DNA of 39,162 nucleotides, taken from an uncultured Eubacteriales bacterium (GTDB lineage: Bacteria; Bacillota_A; Clostridia; Lachnospirales; Cellulosilyticaceae). The notes under the pieces were generated by a model, which had not been told where the DNA came from, searched no databases, and was given only the letters and a program-made list of their open reading frames with translations. The stretch spans positions 1 to 39,162 of the forward strand of contig USPX01000001.1 in assembly GCA_900556665.1 (NCBI GenBank), given 5' to 3'. Made by a program: the position numbers and the translations under genes. Positions 8,156 through 15,311 of this stretch are shown in pieces (positions within the stretch are counted from its first letter, which is position 1; each line of letters opens with the position of its first letter).

Positions 8156-9076
8156 ATGATGTATGTGATGTTAGTGATTGGATTCTTTTTACTTGTGAAA
8201 GGGGCAGACTTTTTTGTAGAAGGTAGTTCTTCAGTAGCAAGAATGCTGAAGATTCCTTCCGTAGTTATAGGACTTACAATTGTAGCAATGGGAACCAGTG
8301 CACCAGAGGCAGCAGTAAGTATTACAGCTGGTCTCTCAGGTAATAATGACATTGCACTTAGTAATGTCATCGGTTCAAACATATTTAACTTATTAATGGT
8401 TATAGGGATGTGTGCGATTATACGCAAAGTAGATACGGATGTAGATATTTTAAAAAGAGATTTACCTATTAATATTGGAAGTACACTGCTTCTCATTGTT
8501 ATGGTAGTGGATTTAAAAATTAGTCGTGTAGAAGGTATTCTTTTATTACTAGCTATTGTTACATATATAATATTTGTTGTTAGAAAAGCTATGCAAGATA
8601 GAACACCAAATAAAGAAGAGATAAAAATGCAGTCACCACTTAGAAGTATACTGTATATTATTGGTGGTATAGCTGCCATTGTATATGGCGGTGATTTAGT
8701 TGTAGATAATGCCTGTGCTATAGCTACAGCCTTTGGTTTAAGTCAAACACTTATAGGACTTACAATTGTTGCAATGGGAACTTCATTACCAGAGCTAGTA
8801 ACATCTATTGTAGCCACCAAGAAAGGCGAAACAGGGTTAGCTCTAGGTAATGCCGTAGGCTCATGTATATTTAATATTTTATTTATCTTAGGTATTTCAT
8901 CTACACTATCACCAATACATGCAAGCATAGAAGGTTTAATAGACATTATTATTCTATTAGGCGTCACTATGCTTACTTATATTTTGGCTAGAACAAATGG
9001 TAAAACAGTACGTAGTGAAGGAATTGTCTGTGTACTTATCTATATGATTTATATGGGGTATGCCATTATGAGGTAA
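8156..9076 (+). CDS. Calcium/sodium antiporter of the CaCA family (YrbG-like)
   Basis: A 306-residue polytopic membrane protein with the two inverted alpha-repeats of the Ca2+/cation antiporter superfamily. Repeat 1 has MGTSAPEAAVSI then SNVIGSNIFNLL (about 43-80). Repeat 2 has MGTSLPELVTSI then GNAVGSCIFNIL (about 205-245). The acidic residues in the two PE motifs line the ion path. Length and ten-segment layout fit the YrbG group. Because a Mn2+ riboswitch controls it, export of Mn2+ or of a cation exchanged against it is plausible; that is inference from context. The RBS is GAGAGGGG. The 3' end overlaps the convergent AraC-type gene by 11 bases. Confidence 0.9.
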   Translation: MMYVMLVIGFFLLVKGADFFVEGSSSVARMLKIPSVVIGLTIVAMGTSAPEAAVSITAGLSGNNDIALSNVIGSNIFNLLMVIGMCAIIRKVDTDVDILKRDLPINIGSTLLLIVMVVDLKISRVEGILLLLAIVTYIIFVVRKAMQDRTPNKEEIKMQSPLRSILYIIGGIAAIVYGGDLVVDNACAIATAFGLSQTLIGLTIVAMGTSLPELVTSIVATKKGETGLALGNAVGSCIFNILFILGISSTLSPIHASIEGLIDIIILLGVTMLTYILARTNGKTVRSEGIVCVLIYMIYMGYAIMR

Positions 9077-9866
9077 ACTCCATCTTTTGCATATGTTGGA
9101 GTCTATATTCGCTTGGTGTGAGTTGTGTAAGTTTCTTGAATTGACGCATAAAGTGTACATCATTGGCATAACCGCATAATTCAGCAATATTTTTTATGGA
9201 TAATTCGGTTTGAGTTAGGTTATACTTAGCAAGTTCAATACGAGCGTTAATAATATCATTAGCACAGGTTATGCCAAAACGTTTTTTATAAAGTTTATGA
9301 AAGTAGCATGGACTTAAAGCAATTTCATGAGCAAGCCCTTCAACTGTCCATTTTTTATAAGGAAAGTTATAAATTTTACTACGTAATAAATCGAGTTGCT
9401 GATGACGTGGTGTAAGTTCTGTTTCTTGAATTGCATTATGAGATTCAGCAATTTTTATGAAGAAGATTTGGAAGTAACGATCTAGTGTGATAGATTTATA
9501 TGGATTATCAGCATATACTTCGTAAGCCATTTGTTTAATAAGAAGAGAAAAGAAAGAAACATCTTGAAGTGATACAGGGGTGTTAAATGGAATATTGAGT
9601 TGTTCAAGATAATGTACTTCATTTGGTTCAAGATCAAAGTGGAACCAGTCATTAGAAAAAGGCTGTTTATACGCCTCATAATACTGAGGTGTTCCTTTTT
9701 TATATAAAAAGAAAGTATTAGGAGGTGTGTGTATAAGCTGTCCATCTAAGTAAAAAGTAGCAGGACTTTTGACAATAAGGGCTAAATAATTACCAGAACC
9801 ATTAGGTCGAGAAATTTTAAAATCTAAATCATGAGTATAGTTATGACCAATATATTGAATTTGCAT
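9066..9866 (-). CDS. AraC-family transcriptional regulator
   Basis: A 266-residue cytoplasmic regulator. Residues about 10-130 look like the cupin-type ligand domain of AraC proteins (YLALIVKSPATFYLDGQ; LYKKGTPQYYEAY). Residues about 160-262 hold two helix-turn-helix motifs, the second ending FMRQFKKLTQLTPSEYR, the standard AraC/XylS signature. It is divergent from the GH9 cellulase, and the shared 138-bp gap holds three 21-bp-spaced operators. A local sugar-responsive activator of the cellulase that also controls itself is the simplest reading. The ligand is unknown. The RBS AAGGAGG is 6 nt before ATG. Confidence 0.9.
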   Translation of the reverse strand: MQIQYIGHNYTHDLDFKISRPNGSGNYLALIVKSPATFYLDGQLIHTPPNTFFLYKKGTPQYYEAYKQPFSNDWFHFDLEPNEVHYLEQLNIPFNTPVSLQDVSFFSLLIKQMAYEVYADNPYKSITLDRYFQIFFIKIAESHNAIQETELTPRHQQLDLLRSKIYNFPYKKWTVEGLAHEIALSPCYFHKLYKKRFGITCANDIINARIELAKYNLTQTELSIKNIAELCGYANDVHFMRQFKKLTQLTPSEYRLQHMQKMEFTS

Positions 9867-9883
9867 ATAAAAACCTCCTTAAA

Positions 9884-9945
9884 AACATGATTTATCAGCA
9901 ATATAACATGATTTATCAGCAATATAACATGATATATCATTGTAG
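9884..9945. promoter_or_regulatory. Three tandem 21-bp operator repeats between the araC-type gene and the cellulase
   Basis: Three direct repeats start at 9884, 9905 and 9926, exactly 21 bp apart. Copies 1 and 2 are identical over 21 bp; copy 3 keeps AACATGAT and TATCA. Each has a palindromic core: TGATTTATCA in copies 1 and 2, and the perfect palindrome TGATATATCA in copy 3. The 21-bp period is two helical turns, the spacing of AraC half-sites at araI. Copy 3 reaches the cellulase -35. Confidence 0.8.
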
Positions 9946-9948
9946 CAA
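9921..9948 (-). promoter_or_regulatory. Probable promoter of the AraC-type regulator
   Basis: On the minus strand TTGCTA (9948-9943) and TATATT (9926-9921) are separated by 16 bp. The elements lie within the operator repeats, which implies autoregulation. Confidence 0.5.
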
Positions 9949-9968
9949 CAGATTTGAAAAGTTACAAT
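9940..9968 (+). promoter_or_regulatory. Probable promoter of the GH9 cellulase
   Basis: TTGTAG (9940-9945) and TACAAT (9963-9968) have a 17-bp spacer. The weak -35 abuts operator copy 3, as expected for a promoter that needs an activator. The RBS AAGGAGATG lies just before the start at 10005. Confidence 0.55.
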
Positions 9969-10004
9969 ACTATAAAAACAATATGAGTAAGGAGATGTAT
10001 AAAC

Positions 10005-12683
10005 ATGCGCAAAACCTTTGCAATGATAGCTTTAGCTGGAATGATTTTCAGTTCAATGGGGTGCTTACAAGCAGCAACAGTAGATACAAGTGTAATTAAT
10101 GGAAAACAAAACATCATCTATAATGGGGACTTTAGTACAGGAAATGATGATGGATGGGGGAACTTCTCTTGTGAAGATGGAGATGGAAAAGTAGAAGTAG
10201 TAAATGGTGCAATTCAAGCAACTATTTCAAATACTGGGGATGTAAACTATAGTGTACAAGTTTATAATGAAGGATTCACACTTTACAAAGGTGGAAAATA
10301 CATTTTAAAATTTGACATTAGTTCATCTATCAATAGACAAGTAGATTACCGTATCCAATTAAATAGTGGGGACTATCGTGGATACATTGATGGAAGAGCT
10401 GATGTAAACTCTACTAAACAAACAGTTGTAGGTAGCTTTACAATGAAAGATGATACAGATAAAGCACCAAGACTTGCTTTCAACTTAGGAAAAGTTGATG
10501 GTGTATCTTTACCAGAACATACAGTAACTATCGATAATGTAGAATTATATCTAGTAGATGATAGTAACGTAGTATATGAACAAGAAGAAGAAGTTAAAGA
10601 ACAAAACATCATTGCTAATCAATTAGGTTACTTAACAAATGATGCAAAACGCGTTGTATTCAGAGGCGATGTAACAGATAGTCAATTTGATGTAGTTTCT
10701 GAAGCTGATGGCAAAGTAGTTTACACAGGTAAAATCGGTGAGGGTAAATATAATGAGGGAGCACAAGAAAAAACATATGTAGGTGATTTCTCAGAAGTAA
10801 AAACTCCTGGTACATATAGAATTGTAACAAAGTCTTTAGGAAAATCTTATACATTCAAAATTGGCGATGATATCTATAATGATGCTTTAAAAGATGCTGT
10901 AAGAATGTTCTATTTACAAAGATGTGGTGAAGAACTTCCTGAATCACATGCAGGTAAATGGGCTCACCCTAAATGTCATACATCAATGGCAACTATTTAT
11001 GGTACTTCACAAAAAATTGACGTTTCTGGTGGATGGCATGATGCTGGTGACTATGGACGTTATGTAGTAGCAACAAGTAAAACAGTAGGTGATTTATTAA
11101 CAGCTTACAATGCAAATCCAACTGTATTTACAGATGATTATAACATTCCTGAAAGTGGAAATAATGTACCAGATGTTTTAGATGAAGTAAAAGGTCAATT
11201 AAAATGGCTCTTCAAAATGCAAGATAAAGCAAATGGTGGTGTATATCATAAAGTAACATGTAAAGACTTCCCAGGATATGTTATGCCACAAGATGAAACA
11301 AATGAACTTATTGTATGTCCTGTTACAACAACAGCAACAGGAGATTTTGCAGCAGTAATGGCAATGGGATATGATGCATTTAAAGATTTAGATCCTACAT
11401 TTGCAAAAGAATGTTTAGCAGCAGCAGAAAAAGCATGGGATTACTTAGCAAGTCAGCCAAGCCAAATTGTTACAAATCCAAAAGGTATTATAACTGGAGA
11501 ATACGGCGATAAGAAAGATGCTGATGAAAGATACTGGGCAGCAGCAGCATTATTTAAAGCTACAGGTAAACAAAAATACAATGATGCCTTTAAACAAATT
11601 GCAGCACAAGGTGTAGAAATGGGTTATGACTGGCAAAATGTTGGTGGATTCGGTAATGATATCTACTTAGCAACAGCTGGTGCAGACTCTGCAACTACTC
11701 AAAAAATTAAAACAGCAATTACAAAAGAAGCAAATAGAGTATTAGAGGCAACTAAACAAGATGCGTATGGTACAGCTAATGGTGATGAATTCTATTGGGG
11801 AAGTAATATGAGCATTCTCAATGATGCAATTATTATGGATGCAGCTAATAGCTTTGCTCCAAATAATGAATATATCGAATATGGTAAAGAACATGTAAAC
11901 TACTGCTTCGGTAAAAATGCATTAGCAACATCTTTCGTAACAGGATATGGTACAGCAACTCCTAAAAACTTACACCATAGACCAACTATGGTTATTGGAG
12001 AACCAGCACCAGGTATGATTGCAGGTGGTGTAAACTCTCAACTTGAAGATAGCCGTGCTAAAATCTTCTTAAAAGATGCAGCTCCAGCTAAATGTTATCT
12101 TGATGATCCAGAAAGCTACTCTACAAACGAAGTAGATATTTACTGGAACTCAGCTTTAGTACACGCTTTAGCTAGACTTAATTTAGCAACAGCTCAAACA
12201 ACAGGAGATCAAGGAAATCAAGGAGGTCAAGGAAGCCAAGGTGGTCAAGGGTCTGAAGGAAGCCAAGGTGGAGAAGAAGGAGTTACAAATGCAGGAGTAG
12301 ATGTAAAAGTTAATACAACTGAAGGTGGTTCTATTAACCAAGTATACGAAATCGCTGCAGCTGGTGATAATGCTATTGATTTATCTAAAGTAGCAATTAA
12401 ATACTACTTTACAAAATCAGATTCAAAAAATATGAATTCCTGGATTGATTGTAGTGCAGCACAACTTAATGTAGCACCATGGTATGTAGATTTAACAAGT
12501 GGTACTAAAGGTAAAATTGGTAGTGATAGCAATGGACAATATCTAGAAATTACTTTTAGTAAAGCATTAGAATTACAAAAAGGTGCTGGAACTGTAAAAG
12601 TTCAAGTACGTATGGCTAATGATGATTGGTCTGGAATTGCTGGATTTAAAGAAGGCAAAACAGTTGTAACATATACAAAATAG
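10005..12683 (+). CDS. Secreted GH9 endoglucanase with CBM4/9-like, Ig-like and CBM3 domains
   Basis: An 892-residue secreted enzyme. A signal peptide ends near residue 23. Residues about 28-183 resemble a CBM4/9 jelly roll (NIIYNGDFSTGNDDGW; VTIDNVELYLV). Residues about 200-286 are the Ig-like domain preceding many GH9 modules (NIIANQLGYL). The GH9 catalytic domain spans about 290-730. It has SGGWHDAGDYGRYV (catalytic-base aspartates D346/D349), the conserved His region NLHHRPT, and the proton-donor Glu E709 in STNEVDIYWNSA. A Gly/Gln-rich linker (about 738-762) leads to a CBM3-type cellulose-binding domain (IKYYFTKSDSKNMNSW; YLEITFSKALELQKGAGT). No dockerin or SLH is present, so it acts as a free cellulase. 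It hydrolyses internal beta-1,4 bonds of cellulose. The adjacent AraC-type regulator probably controls it. Confidence 0.93.
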   Translation: MRKTFAMIALAGMIFSSMGCLQAATVDTSVINGKQNIIYNGDFSTGNDDGWGNFSCEDGDGKVEVVNGAIQATISNTGDVNYSVQVYNEGFTLYKGGKYILKFDISSSINRQVDYRIQLNSGDYRGYIDGRADVNSTKQTVVGSFTMKDDTDKAPRLAFNLGKVDGVSLPEHTVTIDNVELYLVDDSNVVYEQEEEVKEQNIIANQLGYLTNDAKRVVFRGDVTDSQFDVVSEADGKVVYTGKIGEGKYNEGAQEKTYVGDFSEVKTPGTYRIVTKSLGKSYTFKIGDDIYNDALKDAVRMFYLQRCGEELPESHAGKWAHPKCHTSMATIYGTSQKIDVSGGWHDAGDYGRYVVATSKTVGDLLTAYNANPTVFTDDYNIPESGNNVPDVLDEVKGQLKWLFKMQDKANGGVYHKVTCKDFPGYVMPQDETNELIVCPVTTTATGDFAAVMAMGYDAFKDLDPTFAKECLAAAEKAWDYLASQPSQIVTNPKGIITGEYGDKKDADERYWAAAALFKATGKQKYNDAFKQIAAQGVEMGYDWQNVGGFGNDIYLATAGADSATTQKIKTAITKEANRVLEATKQDAYGTANGDEFYWGSNMSILNDAIIMDAANSFAPNNEYIEYGKEHVNYCFGKNALATSFVTGYGTATPKNLHHRPTMVIGEPAPGMIAGGVNSQLEDSRAKIFLKDAAPAKCYLDDPESYSTNEVDIYWNSALVHALARLNLATAQTTGDQGNQGGQGSQGGQGSEGSQGGEEGVTNAGVDVKVNTTEGGSINQVYEIAAAGDNAIDLSKVAIKYYFTKSDSKNMNSWIDCSAAQLNVAPWYVDLTSGTKGKIGSDSNGQYLEITFSKALELQKGAGTVKVQVRMANDDWSGIAGFKEGKTVVTYTK

Positions 12684-12697
12684 GATAATAAAAATGG

Positions 12698-12732
12698 AAG
12701 TGCCACTTGAGAAAATCTGGTGGCACTTTTTT
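12698..12732 (+). terminator. Intrinsic terminator of the cellulase gene
   Basis: AAGTGCCAC (12698-12706) pairs with GTGGCACTT (12720-12728) and is followed by a T-run. Confidence 0.85.
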
Positions 12733-12860
12733 GTGCCTTAACTAAGTGCATATTTATTCATTAATAAACAATCTAATAAGTACTAGACCTATAAAGCTAA
12801 GAAGCTAGAGAAAGTCGTTGTTTATGAAGTGTATTGGTAGACAACTACTTTTTTACATGG

Positions 12861-12893
12861 ATGTTATGATAAGATAGATATGTTATGATAAGA
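12861..12893 (+). repeat. Perfect 14-bp direct repeat upstream of a small gene
   Basis: ATGTTATGATAAGA occurs at 12861-12874 and 12880-12893, 19 bp apart. Each copy contains TATGAT, a -10-like hexamer, so this may be a duplicated promoter element or an operator pair for the gene at 12937. Confidence 0.4.
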
Positions 12894-12936
12894 AGGAATA
12901 AAGGGCTACTTAAAGTCTAGTGAAAGAGGCGAGAAA

Positions 12937-13317
12937 ATGAACTTATTAGAAATATATGAAAGCTATACAGCCATCAATAATGAATATGCAATATGGATTG
13001 AAGCTCTTGTAAATGAGGATTTTCAAAATGATGCAGAACCAATTATTAGAATAAGATTACAAGATACTAAAGAACAATTCCAGAAGCTTATGGAAGAATG
13101 TAGCACACTTGAAGTAGATTCTGAAAATGAAGAGAACTTCAAGGATTTAAGATATCTTGTAATGGATAGCTTATTTTTAGCGGGTGATCTTGAAGCTTAC
13201 TTTAAAGTAGGTGAATTGGGACGTTTCAAAATGCGTGTACTTAACTACTTAAATAAAAAAAGAAGAGCAGATATGTTTGGAGAAAAACCTAGTGATAGCT
13301 GCCGTGCAGGAATGTAA
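12937..13317 (+). CDS. Hypothetical protein, 126 residues
   Basis: I do not recognise a family. The 126-residue product has no signal peptide or membrane segment. It looks largely helical, with an acidic middle (CSTLEVDSENEENFKDL) and a basic end (YLNKKRRADMFGEKP). A GAGGCGAG-like RBS precedes the ATG, a terminator follows immediately, and the coding bias matches neighbours, so the gene is probably real and single. Upstream is a 14-bp direct repeat. Nothing in the context assigns a role. Confidence 0.7.
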   Translation: MNLLEIYESYTAINNEYAIWIEALVNEDFQNDAEPIIRIRLQDTKEQFQKLMEECSTLEVDSENEENFKDLRYLVMDSLFLAGDLEAYFKVGELGRFKMRVLNYLNKKRRADMFGEKPSDSCRAGM

Positions 13318-13360
13318 GTTTAAAATAACTTAGGATATAGAACTGTAAAATTTATAAAGA

Positions 13361-13403
13361 AAAGCATTGCCAAAACTAATGAATAGTTAGGCAATGCTTT
13401 TTT
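13361..13403 (+). terminator. Intrinsic terminator
   Basis: AAAGCATTGCC (13361-13371) pairs with GGCAATGCTTT (13390-13400) and is followed by a T-run. It ends the gene at 12937. Confidence 0.85.
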
Positions 13404-13516
13404 GTATTTAGAAATGTTGAAATGTATATTTATTCATAGTATATGAATAAATAAGTGGATGTATTACAGTTAGTGGCTAGTACTTGTTGACGATAAATAA
13501 GAAGGATAACTAAAAC

Positions 13517-13537
13517 AAGTTTAGTAAAACTAAACTT
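13517..13537. repeat. Short hairpin built on TTTAGT/ACTAAA
   Basis: AAGTTTAGT (13517-13525) and ACTAAACTT (13529-13537) form a perfect 9-bp stem with a 3-nt loop. A second inverted repeat, AACTAA and TTAGTT with a 3-nt loop, lies about 20 bp downstream. No T-tract follows. Confidence 0.5.
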
Positions 13538-13598
13538 CTGTGAGGGAAAACTAAAGGTTAGTTGGTGATATTTTACAGATTATAAACTTGGATACAAT

Positions 13599-13607
13599 TG
13601 TGGATAA
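13599..13607 (-). other. Perfect DnaA-box sequence
   Basis: TGTGGATAA is the reverse complement of the consensus DnaA box TTATCCACA. One such match could be chance; the cluster at 13796 makes it more notable. Confidence 0.4.
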
Positions 13608-13653
13608 GTATAAAGAGATTGGGAGTTGTAAGTAGCATATATGGCCATAAGTA

Positions 13654-13675
13654 GGGGGCTGGGGGGAGGCTGAGG
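13654..13675 (+). other. G-rich run in AT-rich non-coding DNA
   Basis: Four G runs (of 5, 6, 2 and 2) occur within 22 bases. This is highly unusual for the surrounding composition. It could support at most a two-tier G-quadruplex from four runs. Confidence 0.4.
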
Positions 13676-13795
13676 TTAAAAGTAGAGATTTTTGAGCGTA
13701 TCCTTTAGATTACATGTCTAAACGGATGTTTAAGGAACAAGAGAAGAGGTCTTTAAAGGACTTAAATGTAGGCCTAGATAAAGTTTATAAAAAAC

Positions 13796-13825
13796 TGGGG
13801 ATAAGTTGTGGATACATGTGGAAAA
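13796..13825 (-). other. Three phased DnaA-box-like elements
   Basis: TGGGGATAA (13796), TGTGGATAC (13807) and TGTGGAAAA (13817) follow one another at 11- and 10-bp spacing, in the same orientation. Each is one or two mismatches from TGTGGATAA. A helically phased cluster suggests a DnaA-binding site, but no replication gene is nearby. Confidence 0.45.
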
Positions 13826-14473
13826 CTAAAAACAAAAATATAACAATTGTTGGGAGTGGTTACTAAATACACTAATTTTAAGTATAGAATATGTGTACTT
13901 TAACTGTAGCTTCAAGTCTAGAGTTTTAATTACACTAAGTAAGAGATGAGATTAGTTATGTTATGTTAGATACGCTATCTTAAGCTGATTATTTTAGAAA
14001 CTAAAATTTTAGAATTTAAAACCTTATTACTACACTAAATCTAAAAATCTAATTTGAATAATTTTTAGATTGTACTAACTGGAAATTACTCAAACTAACG
14101 GTTTGTATCAAATGAAATTAAGGGTAATATTTCCATCAATTTTCGTCCTAAATCCTATAACTTTTTTGAAATTGAAATTTATATTTATGCTTATAAAAGT
14201 TGCAAAATATGAAGGATATAATACCAAAACTTGCATTTTTGAAGTTGGGTTTTATAGACTAATTGCAGTAAGGATAAGTAGTATTTGGAGAATGCTACCG
14301 GTTAAACATGGTGCTATGGAATAGCGTTTATAAAAATAATATAGCTATTTAAATCATTTTTATATGAATAATCCTATAAGAAAACATATGAATAAATAGT
14401 GATTAAACTAATAAGCTCAAGGGATGAGGAGATTTAGAAAATAGATAAAAAAGATATAATCATCGAATAATCA

Positions 14474-14569
14474 TGATTTAATCATAAATCATCAAAAAGT
14501 GATTAAAGTGTGATTGAAAATGATTAAAAATAATCACTGTGTGATTGTCATATGATTGTAGCATGATGA
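14474..14569. repeat. Helically phased TGATT array
   Basis: TGATT or a near match starts at 14474, 14500, 14511, 14521, (reversed, 14536-14531), 14542, 14553 and 14564. From 14500 on the spacing is 10-11 bp, so the units face one side of the helix. More TGAT motifs scatter to about 14660. The array lies about 175-270 bp upstream of the HARE-HTH gene. Confidence 0.55.
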
Positions 14570-14744
14570 TAAAAATCATGTAATGATGTAATGCATACGG
14601 AGCAATGATGAGATGTTAAGAAAGCTTGTAAAATAATGATTGATAGTATTGATTAGGTGATGAAATATCTTTTATAATAGATAAAAAATACTGTAGATAC
14701 AGTATTTCAGCAGTATAACGAAAATGAATATAAGAGGTACTATG

Positions 14745-15224
14745 ATGGAGAAGACGATTACAATACAACAAGCAGCGGCTCAAATTCTAGCCGAACATAA
14801 GAAACCTCTTAAATCTAAAGATTTAGCAAGGTTGGCGCAGGAAAGAAAACTAGTGGCACCGAGTGCTGCAAAGGATCCGATTCAATCAGTATCACAAGTT
14901 ATTGAACGTAATATTAGATTGGATAAAGGAAATAAGCCTAGATTAATATTTGTAGAAACAAATGAAGGGCGATGTATTGCTTTACCTGCTTGGTATGAAA
15001 AGAAAGTAGAAGAGAAAAAGGAAAAGAAAGAAGTAGTACAGCAAAAGGTAGAAAAGATAGAGGTAAGTATACCAGTTGATATTTTGAATAAAGTACAGTT
15101 ATATCAGACAAGCTTTAAGTTACCATCTGTAGAAGCAGCAATTGTACAATTGACGAAAAAGGGATTAGGTGCAACTGCAAATGACTTAATCGAAAAGCTT
15201 AAGTTGGAACTAGAAGGACTATAA
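14745..15224 (+). CDS. HARE-HTH domain protein
   Basis: The best start is ATG at 14745 (159 residues), 7 nt after AAGAGG; ATGs at 14742 and 14724 are in frame but less well placed. The first 75 residues (ITIQQAAAQILAEHKKPLKSKDLARL; VSQVIERNIRLDKGNKPRLIF) match the HARE-HTH winged-helix fold, found in the RNA polymerase delta subunit and in restriction-linked proteins. A Lys/Glu-rich segment follows, then a C-terminal helical part (VSIPVDILNKVQLYQTS) with no family I can name. It probably binds DNA or the transcription machinery. It stands alone behind the repeat-rich non-coding region, which could be its target; that is inference. Confidence 0.7.
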   Translation: MEKTITIQQAAAQILAEHKKPLKSKDLARLAQERKLVAPSAAKDPIQSVSQVIERNIRLDKGNKPRLIFVETNEGRCIALPAWYEKKVEEKKEKKEVVQQKVEKIEVSIPVDILNKVQLYQTSFKLPSVEAAIVQLTKKGLGATANDLIEKLKLELEGL

Positions 15225-15248
15225 GAAAAGATTAAATTTAGATATATT

Positions 15249-15289
15249 AAAAGAAGGCGTATTGCATAGATTGCAATACGCCTTCTTTT
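15249..15289. terminator. Bidirectional intrinsic terminator
   Basis: A perfect 18-bp stem pairs 15249-15266 with 15272-15289, with A-run and T-run ends. It serves the converging HARE-HTH and pectate lyase genes. Confidence 0.9.
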
Positions 15290-15311
15290 AGAAATTGGAG
15301 ATATGAGAAAA

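Larger units (their letters stand above)
13404..14731. other. 1.3-kb non-coding region with dense repeats
   Basis: No convincing gene lies here; a 73-codon frame at 14103 begins with TTG, has no RBS and has atypical composition. The region holds several inverted repeats built on ACTAA/TTAGT near 13510-13565, DnaA-box-like elements, a G-rich run, a perfect palindrome TATGGCCATA (13640-13649), and a helically phased TGATT array near its right end. It ends at the HARE-HTH gene. It may be a DNA-binding or replication-control locus, or hold a non-coding RNA; I cannot tell which. Confidence 0.5.

Noticed and set aside
9884..9945. Operator repeats as a CRISPR array
   Set aside because: There are only three units in direct contact with no spacers and no cas genes.
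9887..10099. 70-codon frame with a repeated MIYQQYN unit
   Set aside because: It is the translation of the 21-bp operator repeats and overlaps the cellulase start in another frame.
10005..12683. GH9 enzyme as a cellulosome component
   Set aside because: No dockerin motif is present; the protein ends in a CBM3-type domain.
14103..14324. 73-codon plus-strand frame in the non-coding region
   Set aside because: It starts with TTG, has no RBS, no family resemblance, and coding bias unlike the neighbours.
13404..14731. Non-coding region as the chromosomal origin oriC
   Set aside because: There are only a few DnaA-like boxes, and no dnaA, dnaN, rpmH or gyrase genes nearby.
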